Shown here: one piece after another, positions 10,294-17,966 of the stretch
Numbering within the stretch: the first letter of the stretch is position 1
Layout: every line of letters begins with the position of its first letter
NCBI RefSeq assembly: GCF_024809975.1
Contig: NZ_JANUDY010000002.1
Span: 62,001-126,000, forward strand
DNA: 64,000 nt
From: Comamonas sp. BIGb0152
Lineage (GTDB): Bacteria > Pseudomonadota > Gammaproteobacteria > Burkholderiales > Burkholderiaceae_C
Direction: 5' to 3'
Translations under genes and position numbers: made by a program
The notes under the pieces: model-generated
The model's input: the letters and a program-made list of their open reading frames with translations, nothing else
Told to the model about the DNA's origin: nothing
The model's database searches: none

Positions 10294-10694
10294 AGATGGT
10301 TCGGATCTTAAAGTCTTGTGTAGCAGCCTCCCGAACTATAAATAAGCTTTGGCTGAAAAAAGCACGGGGCAGGGCGGCCGACTTAATGGCGGCATCTTGT
10401 GCGGCAGAGTGCGGAAGATCACCCCATGGGATGGACGCCGATCGCCCGAGCCCGCTTTCAGGCCATGGCAGGGAGTTTTGCAGAGGGTGCTGCAGGCTTG
10501 GCGTTCGACTTTCGGCAGCGAAGGGCAAGCCATCGCAGAAGGTGGCATAGGCTGCATAAGTGAGTAGGGCGGCGGCGCCTGCCATGGCGTGGGGGCTGTC
10601 ACGGTCTCTTCTGGATTCGGGCAACAAAGCCCTATCATCTCCAACCCACACTGCAGGCTTTGGTGAACATCCGTCTCCATATACCGGCTAGCAG
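10294..10694. other. Intergenic region, divergent promoters, no gene seen
   Basis: Four hundred bases between the divergent response regulator and dehydratase genes. Open frames here have no recognisable protein and overlap each other on both strands. The only structured content I recognise is a deleted repeat copy at about 10416-10490. Confidence 0.5.
10416..10490. repeat. Short repeat element, internally deleted (copy 2 of 5)
   Basis: From ATGGGATGGACGC the sequence jumps directly to CGATCGCCCGAGCCC and continues through GGCAGGGAGTTTTGCAGAGGGTGC. In the full-length element these two blocks lie about 65 bases apart, each beside a GATCG. The missing piece includes the central palindrome. This looks like a deletion between short direct repeats. 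Confidence 0.6.
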
Positions 10695-11684
10695 ATGAAC
10701 ACGGCGAACTCGCTCGCCTCCAAGATCCCAACGCAAAAAACCCTCTCTCATTGGTGCCAAAAAATGCCTCTCCATATTGAAACGCCTCTCGTCCGTTCCC
10801 AACCGCTGAGTTTGCTGAGCGAGAAGGAAATATGGCTCAAGCTCGATGCGCTCCAGCCATGCGGTTCATTCAAGCTCCGAGGGGTGGGAATGGTCTGTGA
10901 CGAACATGCGCGCCAGGGCAAGAAGCGCTTCATCTCTTCCTCGGGTGGCAACGCTGGAATTGCGGTGGCTTATAGCGGCCGGCAGTTGGGCATTCCCGTG
11001 ACCGTGTTTGTGCCGGAGACCACCACGAGCCGCGCCAAGGAACTCATCGAGCAAGAAGGTGCTGCGGTGGTGGTGTATGGATCGTCCTGGCAAGAGGCGA
11101 ATGAGCTGGCACTGTCTCGCCTCGATGATGAAACGGCGTTCATCCACCCATTCGATGAAGAAGGGCTCTGGCGTGGGCACTCGACGATGGTGGACGAGAT
11201 AGTCAAGTCTGGGGTGGGTTTCGATGCCATCGTGTTGTCGGTGGGCGGTGGCGGCCTTCTGTCTGGTGTCGTTGAGGGCCTCAAGCGCCACGGGCTATCG
11301 ACGCCCGTGATTGCGATGGAGACCTACGGCGCTGACTCTTTGAATCAAGCAGTCACCGCAGGCAAGCTGGTGGCGCTTCCCGCCATTACCAGCATTGCGA
11401 CTTCGCTGGGTGCTAAACAAGTCTGCAACAACGCTTTCCAGGCCACTGCGACGCACGATATTCGCTGCGGCCAAGTGAGCGACTTGAAAGCCATCGAAGC
11501 ATGTGAACGCTTTCTGCTTGATCACCGCATTTTGGTAGAGCCCGCCTGCGGTGCGTCGTTGGCCGCGATCTACGATGCCAGAGCGGACCTGCTTGGCAGC
11601 TTTAGAGCGCCACTCGTGATCGTTTGCGGCGGCGCGACGGCGACACCTGCACAGCTTGCGACCTGGAGAAATAGCCTGGTTTGA
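10695..11684 (+). CDS. PLP-dependent serine/threonine dehydratase
   Basis: A fold-type II PLP enzyme of 329 residues from ATG 10695; ATG 10764 (MPLHIETPLVRS) fits the usual family start better. The PLP lysine is in CGSFKLRG (Lys60 of the long form), the phosphate or substrate loop is SSSGGNAGIA, and the glycine-rich PLP phosphate loop is SVGGGGLLSG. It resembles eukaryote-type L-serine dehydratase/threonine deaminase, which makes pyruvate or 2-oxobutyrate and ammonia. There is no ACT domain, so feedback-regulated IlvA is unlikely. It converges on the MocR gene. Confidence 0.85.
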   Translation: MNTANSLASKIPTQKTLSHWCQKMPLHIETPLVRSQPLSLLSEKEIWLKLDALQPCGSFKLRGVGMVCDEHARQGKKRFISSSGGNAGIAVAYSGRQLGIPVTVFVPETTTSRAKELIEQEGAAVVVYGSSWQEANELALSRLDDETAFIHPFDEEGLWRGHSTMVDEIVKSGVGFDAIVLSVGGGGLLSGVVEGLKRHGLSTPVIAMETYGADSLNQAVTAGKLVALPAITSIATSLGAKQVCNNAFQATATHDIRCGQVSDLKAIEACERFLLDHRILVEPACGASLAAIYDARADLLGSFRAPLVIVCGGATATPAQLATWRNSLV

Positions 11685-11773
11685 CCGCGTATTGGCGTTG
11701 GCCATGTTGAGGAACTGCGTCCGATCTCCGGTCCCGATGGTGAAGCGGCCACGGGCCTTGTGCTCGCCTAGCG

Positions 11774-13129
11774 TCAGGCCCGCTCCTTGAGCAAGCTTGC
11801 CAACATGGCCAAAGCTTCATTCAGCGCTTCCCAGCTGGCGCCGCCCAGGCAGATTCGCAGGCCGCTCGCACTATCAGCAGGCCTGACCATGGTGCTTTGC
11901 GGCGGGGTCAGCTTCACCCCCAGGTCCATGGCGGCGGACGCGACGCCATCGGCGGCATCGCGGTTCATCGGCAGCCAGGCGTGATAGGCATCAGGGTGCC
12001 AGACGAGACCGCGTGTCCCCAGGAATGAGGCGGCCAGTTGGGACCGTCGCCGGGCCTCATGGCGGAGGTCTTGTTGGATCGAAGCAATCACACCAGTGGC
12101 CAGCCAGTCATCGACCACGGCGCACGACAGGGCGGACGGGGCCATGGGCAGCTCACGCAGCAAGTCCTGCGCGGCATCGCACAGACTGGGGGGCAGCGCC
12201 AGCATACCCATCTGCAGACCCGGGCCCAGCGACTTGGACAGTCCGTTCACGTGCAGGGCGATCTCGGGCGCGAGTGTCGCCAGCTGGGGCAACCCTGGAG
12301 GTGAGGCAGCATACACCCCATCTTCAATGATCCAGGCACCCGCTTGGCGACAGATCTGCGCAATGGCCTGCCTTCGTGCAACCCCCATGGTGGCGGTCGT
12401 CGGATTGTGCAGCGTTGGGGTGAGGTAAACCGCTGTCCCTTCTATGCCCTTGATGGCCTTGATGCCTGCGAGTGCACCGGCGAGCGCCTGCGGCACCATC
12501 CCCTCGGAATCGATCTCGACCCCTTGAATCCGGTACCCTTTGCGCCGGGCCAGCGCGATAGCACCGGGATAGGTGATCCGCTCCGTCAGAATCACCCCGT
12601 GCCGCCCGCACACCAGATCAAAAGCCAAGGCCAATGCCTGGCGGGCACCGCTGGTCAGCACCAGCTGCGACGGCTCCACCCCCAGGCCGAGCGTACCCAG
12701 CCAGCGCGCGAGCACGCGACGGTGTTCAAGATGCCCACCGGGGGGCGCATACAGATTGAAGTGATCTGCATCGATCTTGCGCGCGATCCCTGTCAAGGTT
12801 CGCGCCAAAAGCCGCGCGCCCAGCACTGCCGGCGGCGCATTGGCTGAAAGATCGATCTGCCGACTGCCATGGGCCTGGAGGATGGCCACAAAGGTTCCCC
12901 GCCCTTTGACGCTGCGCGTCAGGCCTCGGCGCTCCAGGATGGCATAAGCCTTGGTCACCGTGCCCAGGCCGATCTGCAATGTCTTGGCCAGATCCCGGTG
13001 CGCGGGCAGACGATCGCCTCCCGCCAGCCGGCCTTCGATGATGTCGCCGGCCAAAGCCAGCGACAGCCGTTCGGCCACGTTCGCGCCTGTGCTGGCCAGA
13101 TGGGGAATCCAGGGTGATGGAAGGAGCAC
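11774..13129 (-). CDS. MocR-type regulator (GntR HTH plus aminotransferase-like domain)
   Basis: A 451-residue regulator. A GntR-type winged helix covers about residues 15-85 (GDRLPAHRDLAKTLQIGLGT is the recognition region). A fold-type I aminotransferase domain follows, with Asp270 and the PLP Lys299 in HVNGLSKSLGPG. Family knowledge: MocR proteins sense PLP, amino acids or derivatives and control adjacent divergent genes. It is divergent from the VOC-LysE-PhzF-DinB row, with a perfect inverted repeat in the 130-bp gap, so that row is the likely target. Confidence 0.9.
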   Translation of the reverse strand: MLLPSPWIPHLASTGANVAERLSLALAGDIIEGRLAGGDRLPAHRDLAKTLQIGLGTVTKAYAILERRGLTRSVKGRGTFVAILQAHGSRQIDLSANAPPAVLGARLLARTLTGIARKIDADHFNLYAPPGGHLEHRRVLARWLGTLGLGVEPSQLVLTSGARQALALAFDLVCGRHGVILTERITYPGAIALARRKGYRIQGVEIDSEGMVPQALAGALAGIKAIKGIEGTAVYLTPTLHNPTTATMGVARRQAIAQICRQAGAWIIEDGVYAASPPGLPQLATLAPEIALHVNGLSKSLGPGLQMGMLALPPSLCDAAQDLLRELPMAPSALSCAVVDDWLATGVIASIQQDLRHEARRRSQLAASFLGTRGLVWHPDAYHAWLPMNRDAADGVASAAMDLGVKLTPPQSTMVRPADSASGLRICLGGASWEALNEALAMLASLLKERA

Positions 13130-13157
13130 GCTCGCGGCCTCAGAAATATAAGTGTCT

Positions 13158-13191
13158 CGTTACACTATTTAAATACTTCAATAGTGTAACG
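13158..13191. promoter_or_regulatory. Perfect 11-bp inverted repeat, candidate MocR operator
   Basis: CGTTACACTAT at 13158-13168 is followed after 12 AT-rich bases by ATAGTGTAACG at 13181-13191, an exact inverted repeat. It lies 28 bp upstream of the MocR start and about 70 bp upstream of the divergent VOC gene, in locally AT-rich DNA. The position between a MocR regulator and a divergent operon suggests autoregulation and control of both genes. Confidence 0.6.
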
Positions 13192-13259
13192 TTCATGCCG
13201 GTGCTTCTGGAACGCAGTTTCCCCTTGTGAAAAGCGCCTGACCGCGATGCGGGGAAGGG

Positions 13260-13676
13260 ATGGAGACGGGTATGTTGAGCCACATTACTGTCGGCGCCAG
13301 CGAGCTTGGGCGAGCGGGTCGCTTTTACGATGCGCTGCTCACACCGCTTGGATTGAAGCGCAGAATCGTCTCGCCCGATGGCGGGCCTGAAGCGCTGTGC
13401 TGGGTTGCCACACCTGCCAGCTTGCCGCGCTTTTATGTCTACCGCCCCTTCAACGGCGAACCGGCAACCGCTGGCAACGGCAGCATGGTGGCCTTTCTTG
13501 CTCCATCGATAGCGGCCGTGAACACTGCCTATGCCGATGGACTGGCGCATGGCGGCCGCGATGACGGCGCGCCAGGGCCCCGCCCGCGCTACGGCGACGG
13601 CTATTACGGCGCTTACCTGCGGGACCCCGATGGCAACAAGGTTCATATCGTCCATCGCGCAGACCTGCAGCCTTAG
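13260..13676 (+). CDS. VOC-family (glyoxalase/bleomycin-resistance fold) protein
   Basis: A 138-residue protein; ATG 13260 follows a GGGAAGGG stretch, and ATG 13272 (MLSHITVGAS) is also possible. The vicinal oxygen chelate pattern is visible: SHITVGASELGRAGRFYDA at the N-terminus and GYYGAYLRDPDGNKVHIVH at the C-terminus, with metal-ligand-like His and Glu/Asp positions. The function within this broad family is unknown. It is the first gene divergent from MocR. Its stop codon TAG (13674-13676) is made by the terminus of the adjoining short repeat element. Confidence 0.82.
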   Translation: METGMLSHITVGASELGRAGRFYDALLTPLGLKRRIVSPDGGPEALCWVATPASLPRFYVYRPFNGEPATAGNGSMVAFLAPSIAAVNTAYADGLAHGGRDDGAPGPRPRYGDGYYGAYLRDPDGNKVHIVHRADLQP

Positions 13677-13838
13677 GGAGGCTCTGCAAAACGCCCTGCC
13701 GTGGGCTGAACGTGGGCTTGGGCGATCCGCTGCGTTGTCTTCCTTGTCAATAGCTCGCTATTGACTGCAAAAGACGCCTTGCGCCTCATCCCGATCCGCA
13801 TCCATCCCATTTGGCGAGGGTGATGCAGAGCCTCCCTA
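13674..13838. mobile_element. MITE-like repeat, full-length copy (copy 3 of 5)
   Basis: A 165-bp non-coding element bounded by perfect 15-bp inverted repeats TAGGGAGGCTCTGCA (13674-13688) and TGCAGAGCCTCCCTA (13824-13838). The outer TA may be a 2-bp target duplication. A 20-bp internal palindrome, GTCAATAGC TC GCTATTGAC, sits in the middle. There is no transposase inside, so it would need one in trans. Four other partial copies occur in this window. The element lies exactly between the VOC stop and the LysE gene. Confidence 0.85.
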
Positions 13839-13876
13839 GCGCAGCTCGCGCAACATAATTTCTGGAGCACGCCTTC

Positions 13877-14506
13877 ATGACCGCCAGCCAGTTCGCACTT
13901 GTCTACGGCACCTATCTCATCGCCACGGCCAGCCCTGGGCCGAGCAATATGGCCATCATGGGCACGGCGATGCGTGACGGACGCCGCCCCGCGCTCGCAT
14001 TGGCGGCGGGTGTCGTCACCGGCTCGCTTTTCTGGGCGATCCTGGCAGCCACCGGCGTTTCTGCCGTATTGACCGCCTATGCACAGGCGCTTGTCGCCCT
14101 CAAAATCGCTGGCGGTCTCTATCTGCTCTGGCTGGCCTTCCGCGCAGGCAAATCGGCCATGCAGCAGAGCCACAACACCGCTGGGCTGAGCGTGCCAGGC
14201 AGGGCGCTACGCTATCGCTCGCGCTACCGGCAGGGCGTTCTCATGCACATCGGCAATCCCAAGGCCATCCTGTCCTGGGTCGCCATCATTTCGCTGGGCG
14301 TCCGCCACAACACCCCTGCCCAAGAGGTAGCGGTGGTTGTGGGGGGCTGTGTGCTCCTCGGGATGGGGGTGTTCGGCGGCTATGCCGTCGTCTTCTCCAC
14401 CGCCTCGATGATTGCCCTGTATGCGCGGTTGCGGCGATGGATCGAAGGCCTGCTCTCGGCGGTGTTTGCAGTCGCGGGGTTAAAGCTGCTGGCTGTGCGC
14501 AGTTGA
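13877..14506 (+). CDS. LysE/RhtB-family amino-acid exporter
   Basis: A 209-residue membrane protein with about six hydrophobic segments. The family N-terminal motif is seen in TASPGPSNMAIMGTAMRDGR (residues about 18-37), and GNPKAILSWVAI matches the conserved mid-protein segment. LysE/RhtB proteins export amino acids or homoserine-lactone-like compounds by proton exchange. Its place in a MocR-controlled row suggests efflux of an amino-acid-like molecule, which is inference. The MITE-like repeat lies 38 bp upstream and could affect its transcription. Confidence 0.88.
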   Translation: MTASQFALVYGTYLIATASPGPSNMAIMGTAMRDGRRPALALAAGVVTGSLFWAILAATGVSAVLTAYAQALVALKIAGGLYLLWLAFRAGKSAMQQSHNTAGLSVPGRALRYRSRYRQGVLMHIGNPKAILSWVAIISLGVRHNTPAQEVAVVVGGCVLLGMGVFGGYAVVFSTASMIALYARLRRWIEGLLSAVFAVAGLKLLAVRS

Positions 14507-14564
14507 AGCCCTGGCCCCTGCACCGCTCCTTCCCCCCTTTGTTACCACGTACAGGACCCCCACC

Positions 14565-15410
14565 ATGACCATCGCTATCCATATGGTTGACGTTTTCGGC
14601 ACAGGCGCGCTTTCTGGCAATCCGCTGGCTGTCGTCACCGGTGCCGATACGCTGAGCACACACGACATGCAGCGGCTGACGCAATGGCTCAATCTTTCTG
14701 AAACGGCATTTGTGTTCGCCCCCACGCATCCGGGGGCGGACTACCGGGTCAGAATTTTCAGCTTGGACAGGGAGATGCCTTTTGCAGGGCACCCGACCCT
14801 CGGAAGCTGTCACGTCTGGTTGTCCACCGATAGCCGCCTTGAACACAAAGCGACGATCGTCCAGGAGTGCGGTGCAGGTCTGGTCCAGATCCGGCGCGAT
14901 CGAGGGCGGCTTGCATTCGCTGCGCCAGCGCTGATCCGCTCTGGCCCGCCAACCCCATCCGAGTTGGACGAAGCGCGGCAATTGCTTGGCATTGACGCCA
15001 GCGACATTCTGGACGCCGCCTGGATCGATAATGGCCCAGGGTGGCTGGGAATCAGGTTGATGTCAGCGGAGAAAGTGCTGTCACTCGACCCCGCCAGGCG
15101 ATGGCACACCCGCGTCGATATCGGCGTGATTGGCCCGCACACCCATGGCGGTGATGCTGGTTTCGAAGTTCGGGCCTTCTTCACAGACCATCTGGGAGCC
15201 ATCGTCGAAGACCCGGTTACCGGAAGCCTCAATGCCTCGTTTGCGCAATGGCTGTTCGCAACCGGGGTCGCCCATGGCGACTACATCGCCGCTCAAGGCA
15301 CCTGCCTGGGCCGACAAGGTCGCATTTACCTGACCCGCGACGCTGCCAATCAGGTCTGGGTAGGCGGCGAAACACGCACCCATATAGAGGGGGTATTGCG
15401 TGGCCTTTAA
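14565..15410 (+). CDS. PhzF-family isomerase/epimerase-like protein
   Basis: A 281-residue protein of the PhzF fold (two-domain diaminopimelate-epimerase-like). Seen: VDVFGTGALSGNPLAVV at the N-terminus, LSETAFVF with the catalytic-type Glu, PFAGHPTLGS, and EDPVTGSLNASFAQWL near the C-terminus. These are the diagnostic PhzF blocks. No other phenazine genes are present, so a phenazine role is unlikely; many PhzF homologues have unknown substrates. It sits between LysE and DinB genes in the same direction. Confidence 0.88.
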   Translation: MTIAIHMVDVFGTGALSGNPLAVVTGADTLSTHDMQRLTQWLNLSETAFVFAPTHPGADYRVRIFSLDREMPFAGHPTLGSCHVWLSTDSRLEHKATIVQECGAGLVQIRRDRGRLAFAAPALIRSGPPTPSELDEARQLLGIDASDILDAAWIDNGPGWLGIRLMSAEKVLSLDPARRWHTRVDIGVIGPHTHGGDAGFEVRAFFTDHLGAIVEDPVTGSLNASFAQWLFATGVAHGDYIAAQGTCLGRQGRIYLTRDAANQVWVGGETRTHIEGVLRGL

Positions 15411-15419
15411 CAACATAGG

Positions 15420-16007
15420 ATGAGTTCAAACATGCCGACAACCACACAGGGTGCAACCACCCCCAACCGCGCCTGCGATAGCGCCACACCATCCGCCTCG
15501 GCGATCAACACCTTGAAAATGCTGGTGCGCTACAAGCGTTGGGCGAATGGCCTGACGTTCAAGGATGTCCTGGAGCTACCCGAGGGTGAGGCCCTGCGCC
15601 AAAGGCCAACGCGATTTGGCAGCATGATGCACACCTTGAACCATGTGTATGTGGTGGACGATATCTTCAGACACCATCTGCAAGGCAAGAAGCATGGCTA
15701 CACTGCGCGCAATACCGAGCACACGCCCACCGCGGGCGCTTTATGGGAAGCCGTGCAGGAAATGGATCGCTGGTATATCGATCTGGTCGACACATGGTTG
15801 GATGACGACCTCACGAAAGTCGTCCATTTTGAATTCATTGGCGGTGGGCAAGGCGCCATGACCCGTGAGCAAATCGTGCTGCACATCGTCAATCACGGCA
15901 GCTACCACCGCGGCTTTGTCGGCGACCTGATGTACCAGGTGCCCTTTATGCCAACGGCCAACGATCTGCCCGTCTTCATCCGGGATCAATACGGCGGCGG
16001 ACACTGA
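15420..16007 (+). CDS. DinB-family protein (putative metal-dependent)
   Basis: A 195-residue protein from ATG 15420; ATG 15432 is an alternative. The four-helix DinB/YfiT pattern shows in KMLVRYKRWAN, SMMHTLNHVYVVDDIFRHH and EQIVLHIVNHGSYHRGFV, giving the three-His metal site (one His in the second block, two in the third). Family members include thiol transferases using mycothiol or bacillithiol as well as proteins of unknown function. It is the last gene of the MocR-divergent row, 9 bp after phzF-like. Confidence 0.82.
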   Translation: MSSNMPTTTQGATTPNRACDSATPSASAINTLKMLVRYKRWANGLTFKDVLELPEGEALRQRPTRFGSMMHTLNHVYVVDDIFRHHLQGKKHGYTARNTEHTPTAGALWEAVQEMDRWYIDLVDTWLDDDLTKVVHFEFIGGGQGAMTREQIVLHIVNHGSYHRGFVGDLMYQVPFMPTANDLPVFIRDQYGGGH

Positions 16008-16448
16008 AAATTCCCAGGACGAGCGAGGATATCGGCGACGGTTTCGCCATCCTTGCTACGGCTTGGGCAGTGGCCAGTATCAAAGACACCTTGCGAAGCG
16101 AAAGATGAAAACCGCAGCTGATTTTTGGCAAAAACCAAGAAGCCCCCTTTGGCGCAAGGGCGCGACTGACTTGTGCGCGGCTGACTTGTATTGGCTTGAT
16201 GCGACCGCTCGTCAATAAGTGGGAATTGCAGCGGTTGTTCCCACGCATGCCCGCATCGTGAGCCATCGGTCACAATCGCATAGCGGACATCCGAGCACCA
16301 CGGCTCAAGCCGGCCCAGCGACGGGTTTCAGGTGAGTCGCCGGCGGTGATCCAGGGAACTCCTAGAAGTCTGCTAATGCGGCCCATGAATTGGCGCGGCC
16401 GACCCATTGCAGCCGCGCGCTGCCGCGCGAGCCGGCGTGGCCTGAAGC
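16008..16448. other. Intergenic region, no gene seen
   Basis: About 440 bases between convergent DinB-family and hypothetical genes. Small open frames on the minus strand here have no recognisable family. It contains an imperfect 15-bp tandem pair (GCGCGACTGACTTGT and GCGCGGCTGACTTGT near 16161-16190). I see no terminator with a clear T-run. Confidence 0.5.
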
Positions 16449-16940
16449 TCAGTCCTCGGCAGGACGCGGATAGCCTGCATCTGCCCAACGTTGCGCAGAC
16501 GCTCGGGTGAGGCTGTGGTCCGGCCTGACCCGAACCTTGGCCAACTCGCTGCCGTTCCCTGCAGTGGCGGTGAGGGTCGCGGAGGGATTGTCCTCATCGG
16601 GCTCAATATCGAGAGAGATGGTCACGCGCGATCCGTTCACCTCGATCTGGATGTCCTTGTGCAACTGCGCTGCCAGGTGCTGCTCATGCCGACGCATGAC
16701 TTCGTGGGCAGTCTTTACCAGTGTGTTGAAGGCAGAAACGTCAAGTGGCTTGGGGCTTTTCTTGTCGCGGCCCATGGTCCATGGGCCGACCAGGCTTGGC
16801 TCAACTTGGCCGTCCTGGGTCATTGCGACGGCCCAGCCATCGTCATCTTCATTCTTGATGACGCGGGCCTCCCAGCCGTTGTGATGCCAATAGCGGTCTT
16901 CGAAGACTGAGGCAGCTTCTTGTTCGAGCTCTCCGGACAT
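16449..16940 (-). CDS. Hypothetical acidic protein
   Basis: A 163-residue soluble protein with no family I recognise. The N-terminal part contains WHHNGWEARVIKNEDDDGWA and a short basic segment GRDKKSPKPLDV; the middle is helix-like (TLVKTAHEVMRRHEQHLAAQ) and the C-terminus ends SAQRWADAGYPRPAED. Composition is that of a genuine folded protein rather than a shadow frame. It has no obvious operon partner. Confidence 0.6.
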   Translation of the reverse strand: MSGELEQEAASVFEDRYWHHNGWEARVIKNEDDDGWAVAMTQDGQVEPSLVGPWTMGRDKKSPKPLDVSAFNTLVKTAHEVMRRHEQHLAAQLHKDIQIEVNGSRVTISLDIEPDEDNPSATLTATAGNGSELAKVRVRPDHSLTRASAQRWADAGYPRPAED

Positions 16941-17018
16941 TTCTAGACCTTTGTGAAAACAATCAAGGTCGAAATTTTACTGTTTATTCATACAGGTTCG
17001 CGTAGATGGGTCTTTTCT

Positions 17019-17177
17019 GAAGTGGCGCTGCACGGGGTATTGCGCACAGACGTCAACATGCAGAACTCCCAAGCGGTTGGCTTCTATCAACGGATGGGGT
17101 TCGTTGAAACTGGACGCTCGCCGGTGGATTCACAGGGGCGCCCTTATCCCCTTATTCACCTGCGTTACCAGAGCTAG
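17019..17177 (+). pseudogene. GNAT acetyltransferase, C-terminal remnant
   Basis: The frame encodes MQNSQAVGFYQRMGFVETG followed by a short tail ending LRYQS, the characteristic C-terminal half of a GNAT N-acetyltransferase (acetyl-CoA-binding end and beta-strand pair). Upstream codons do not continue the family, and no ribosome site precedes it, so only about 50 residues of an ancestral protein of roughly 150 remain. Probably non-functional. Confidence 0.6.
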
Positions 17178-17341
17178 CTGAACGCGGGCTGTGCTGGTCA
17201 CGGTAGGGATAGTTGCGTGATATCTGCTCTTTGTGTTGCACGAGCTAGCCGGTGTTAGCTCAGCTTAGCCATAGCCGCATCATGGAAGGCGGGAGCGACG
17301 ATAGGCCTTGATGAACCAGATGCGCTCTAAAGGTGTAATAA

Positions 17342-17357
17342 TGATAATTCATTATCA
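17342..17357. promoter_or_regulatory. Fur box
   Basis: TGATAAT TC ATTATCA is a perfect 7-2-7 inverted repeat inside AATAATGATAATTCATTATCAA, very close to the Fur consensus. It precedes the DUF2946-like gene and the TonB-dependent receptor, so iron repression of the whole locus is the natural reading. It lies only 12 bases from the first ATG, so it would cover the promoter or the transcript start. Confidence 0.8.
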
Positions 17358-17368
17358 ATTGGTCAAAC

Positions 17369-17734
17369 ATGCTTGCGCTTAGCCAATCTGCTTCACGCTG
17401 GATACTTGCCACCATCATGGCTTGTGTCTTGCTCGCGTGGCCGTTGCACCAAGTACAGCATGCCAGTGAGCCCATAGGCAAGGCGACTACGATAGCCCAG
17501 GGGATTGAGTCAGCCGTCTCCAACTTGGACGGAGCTGCATCAAGCCACGAAGAAAGCACGAAGGATTCATGCCTATGGTGCATGTTCCATGCGAGCCACT
17601 TGGAGGCTTTGCCCGTCTTTTTTCAGTTCTGCGCGCATGCTGAAGCCAGTCCTCCACCAGTGCTGCTGTGGGCAGGGTTGCCCTCTGCGCACAGCCCACT
17701 TGCGGCTCATCCGCGTGGCCCACCTACGGCCTGA
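17369..17734 (+). CDS. DUF2946-like small protein of a TonB locus
   Basis: A 121-residue protein starting 12 bp after the Fur box, with no clear ribosome site (possibly a leaderless or later start at ATG 17417). A hydrophobic N-terminal segment (WILATIMACVLLAWPLHQVQHA) looks like a signal or anchor, followed by the CLWCMFHASHLEAL segment with a C-x-x-C pair typical of DUF2946 proteins that accompany TonB receptors. The role is unknown; metal handling is a reasonable guess. Confidence 0.65.
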   Translation: MLALSQSASRWILATIMACVLLAWPLHQVQHASEPIGKATTIAQGIESAVSNLDGAASSHEESTKDSCLWCMFHASHLEALPVFFQFCAHAEASPPPVLLWAGLPSAHSPLAAHPRGPPTA

Positions 17735-17966
17735 ATCAGTCAGACGGCATTCCCGCGCTGCCTCTCTAGCTGCCGTTTGAATCTCCAGCTCGCAATGAGC
17801 AAGGTACCGCCTTCTCATTCCATGAAAAGATTTGGCGATGGGCGGTCCAGCCGTGTCGGGACGGTGTGTTCTAAACCCGGTCTTTCACTATGTGCTCATG
17901 TGGGCAGGCCTTAGTGCGCCTGTCACGTGGTCGTATGCGTTTTCACAAGAACCTTCTCCAAGTTTT

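Noticed and set aside
16161-16190. 15-bp imperfect tandem repeat
   Set aside because: Only two units and no neighbours; below what would suggest an array or binding site.
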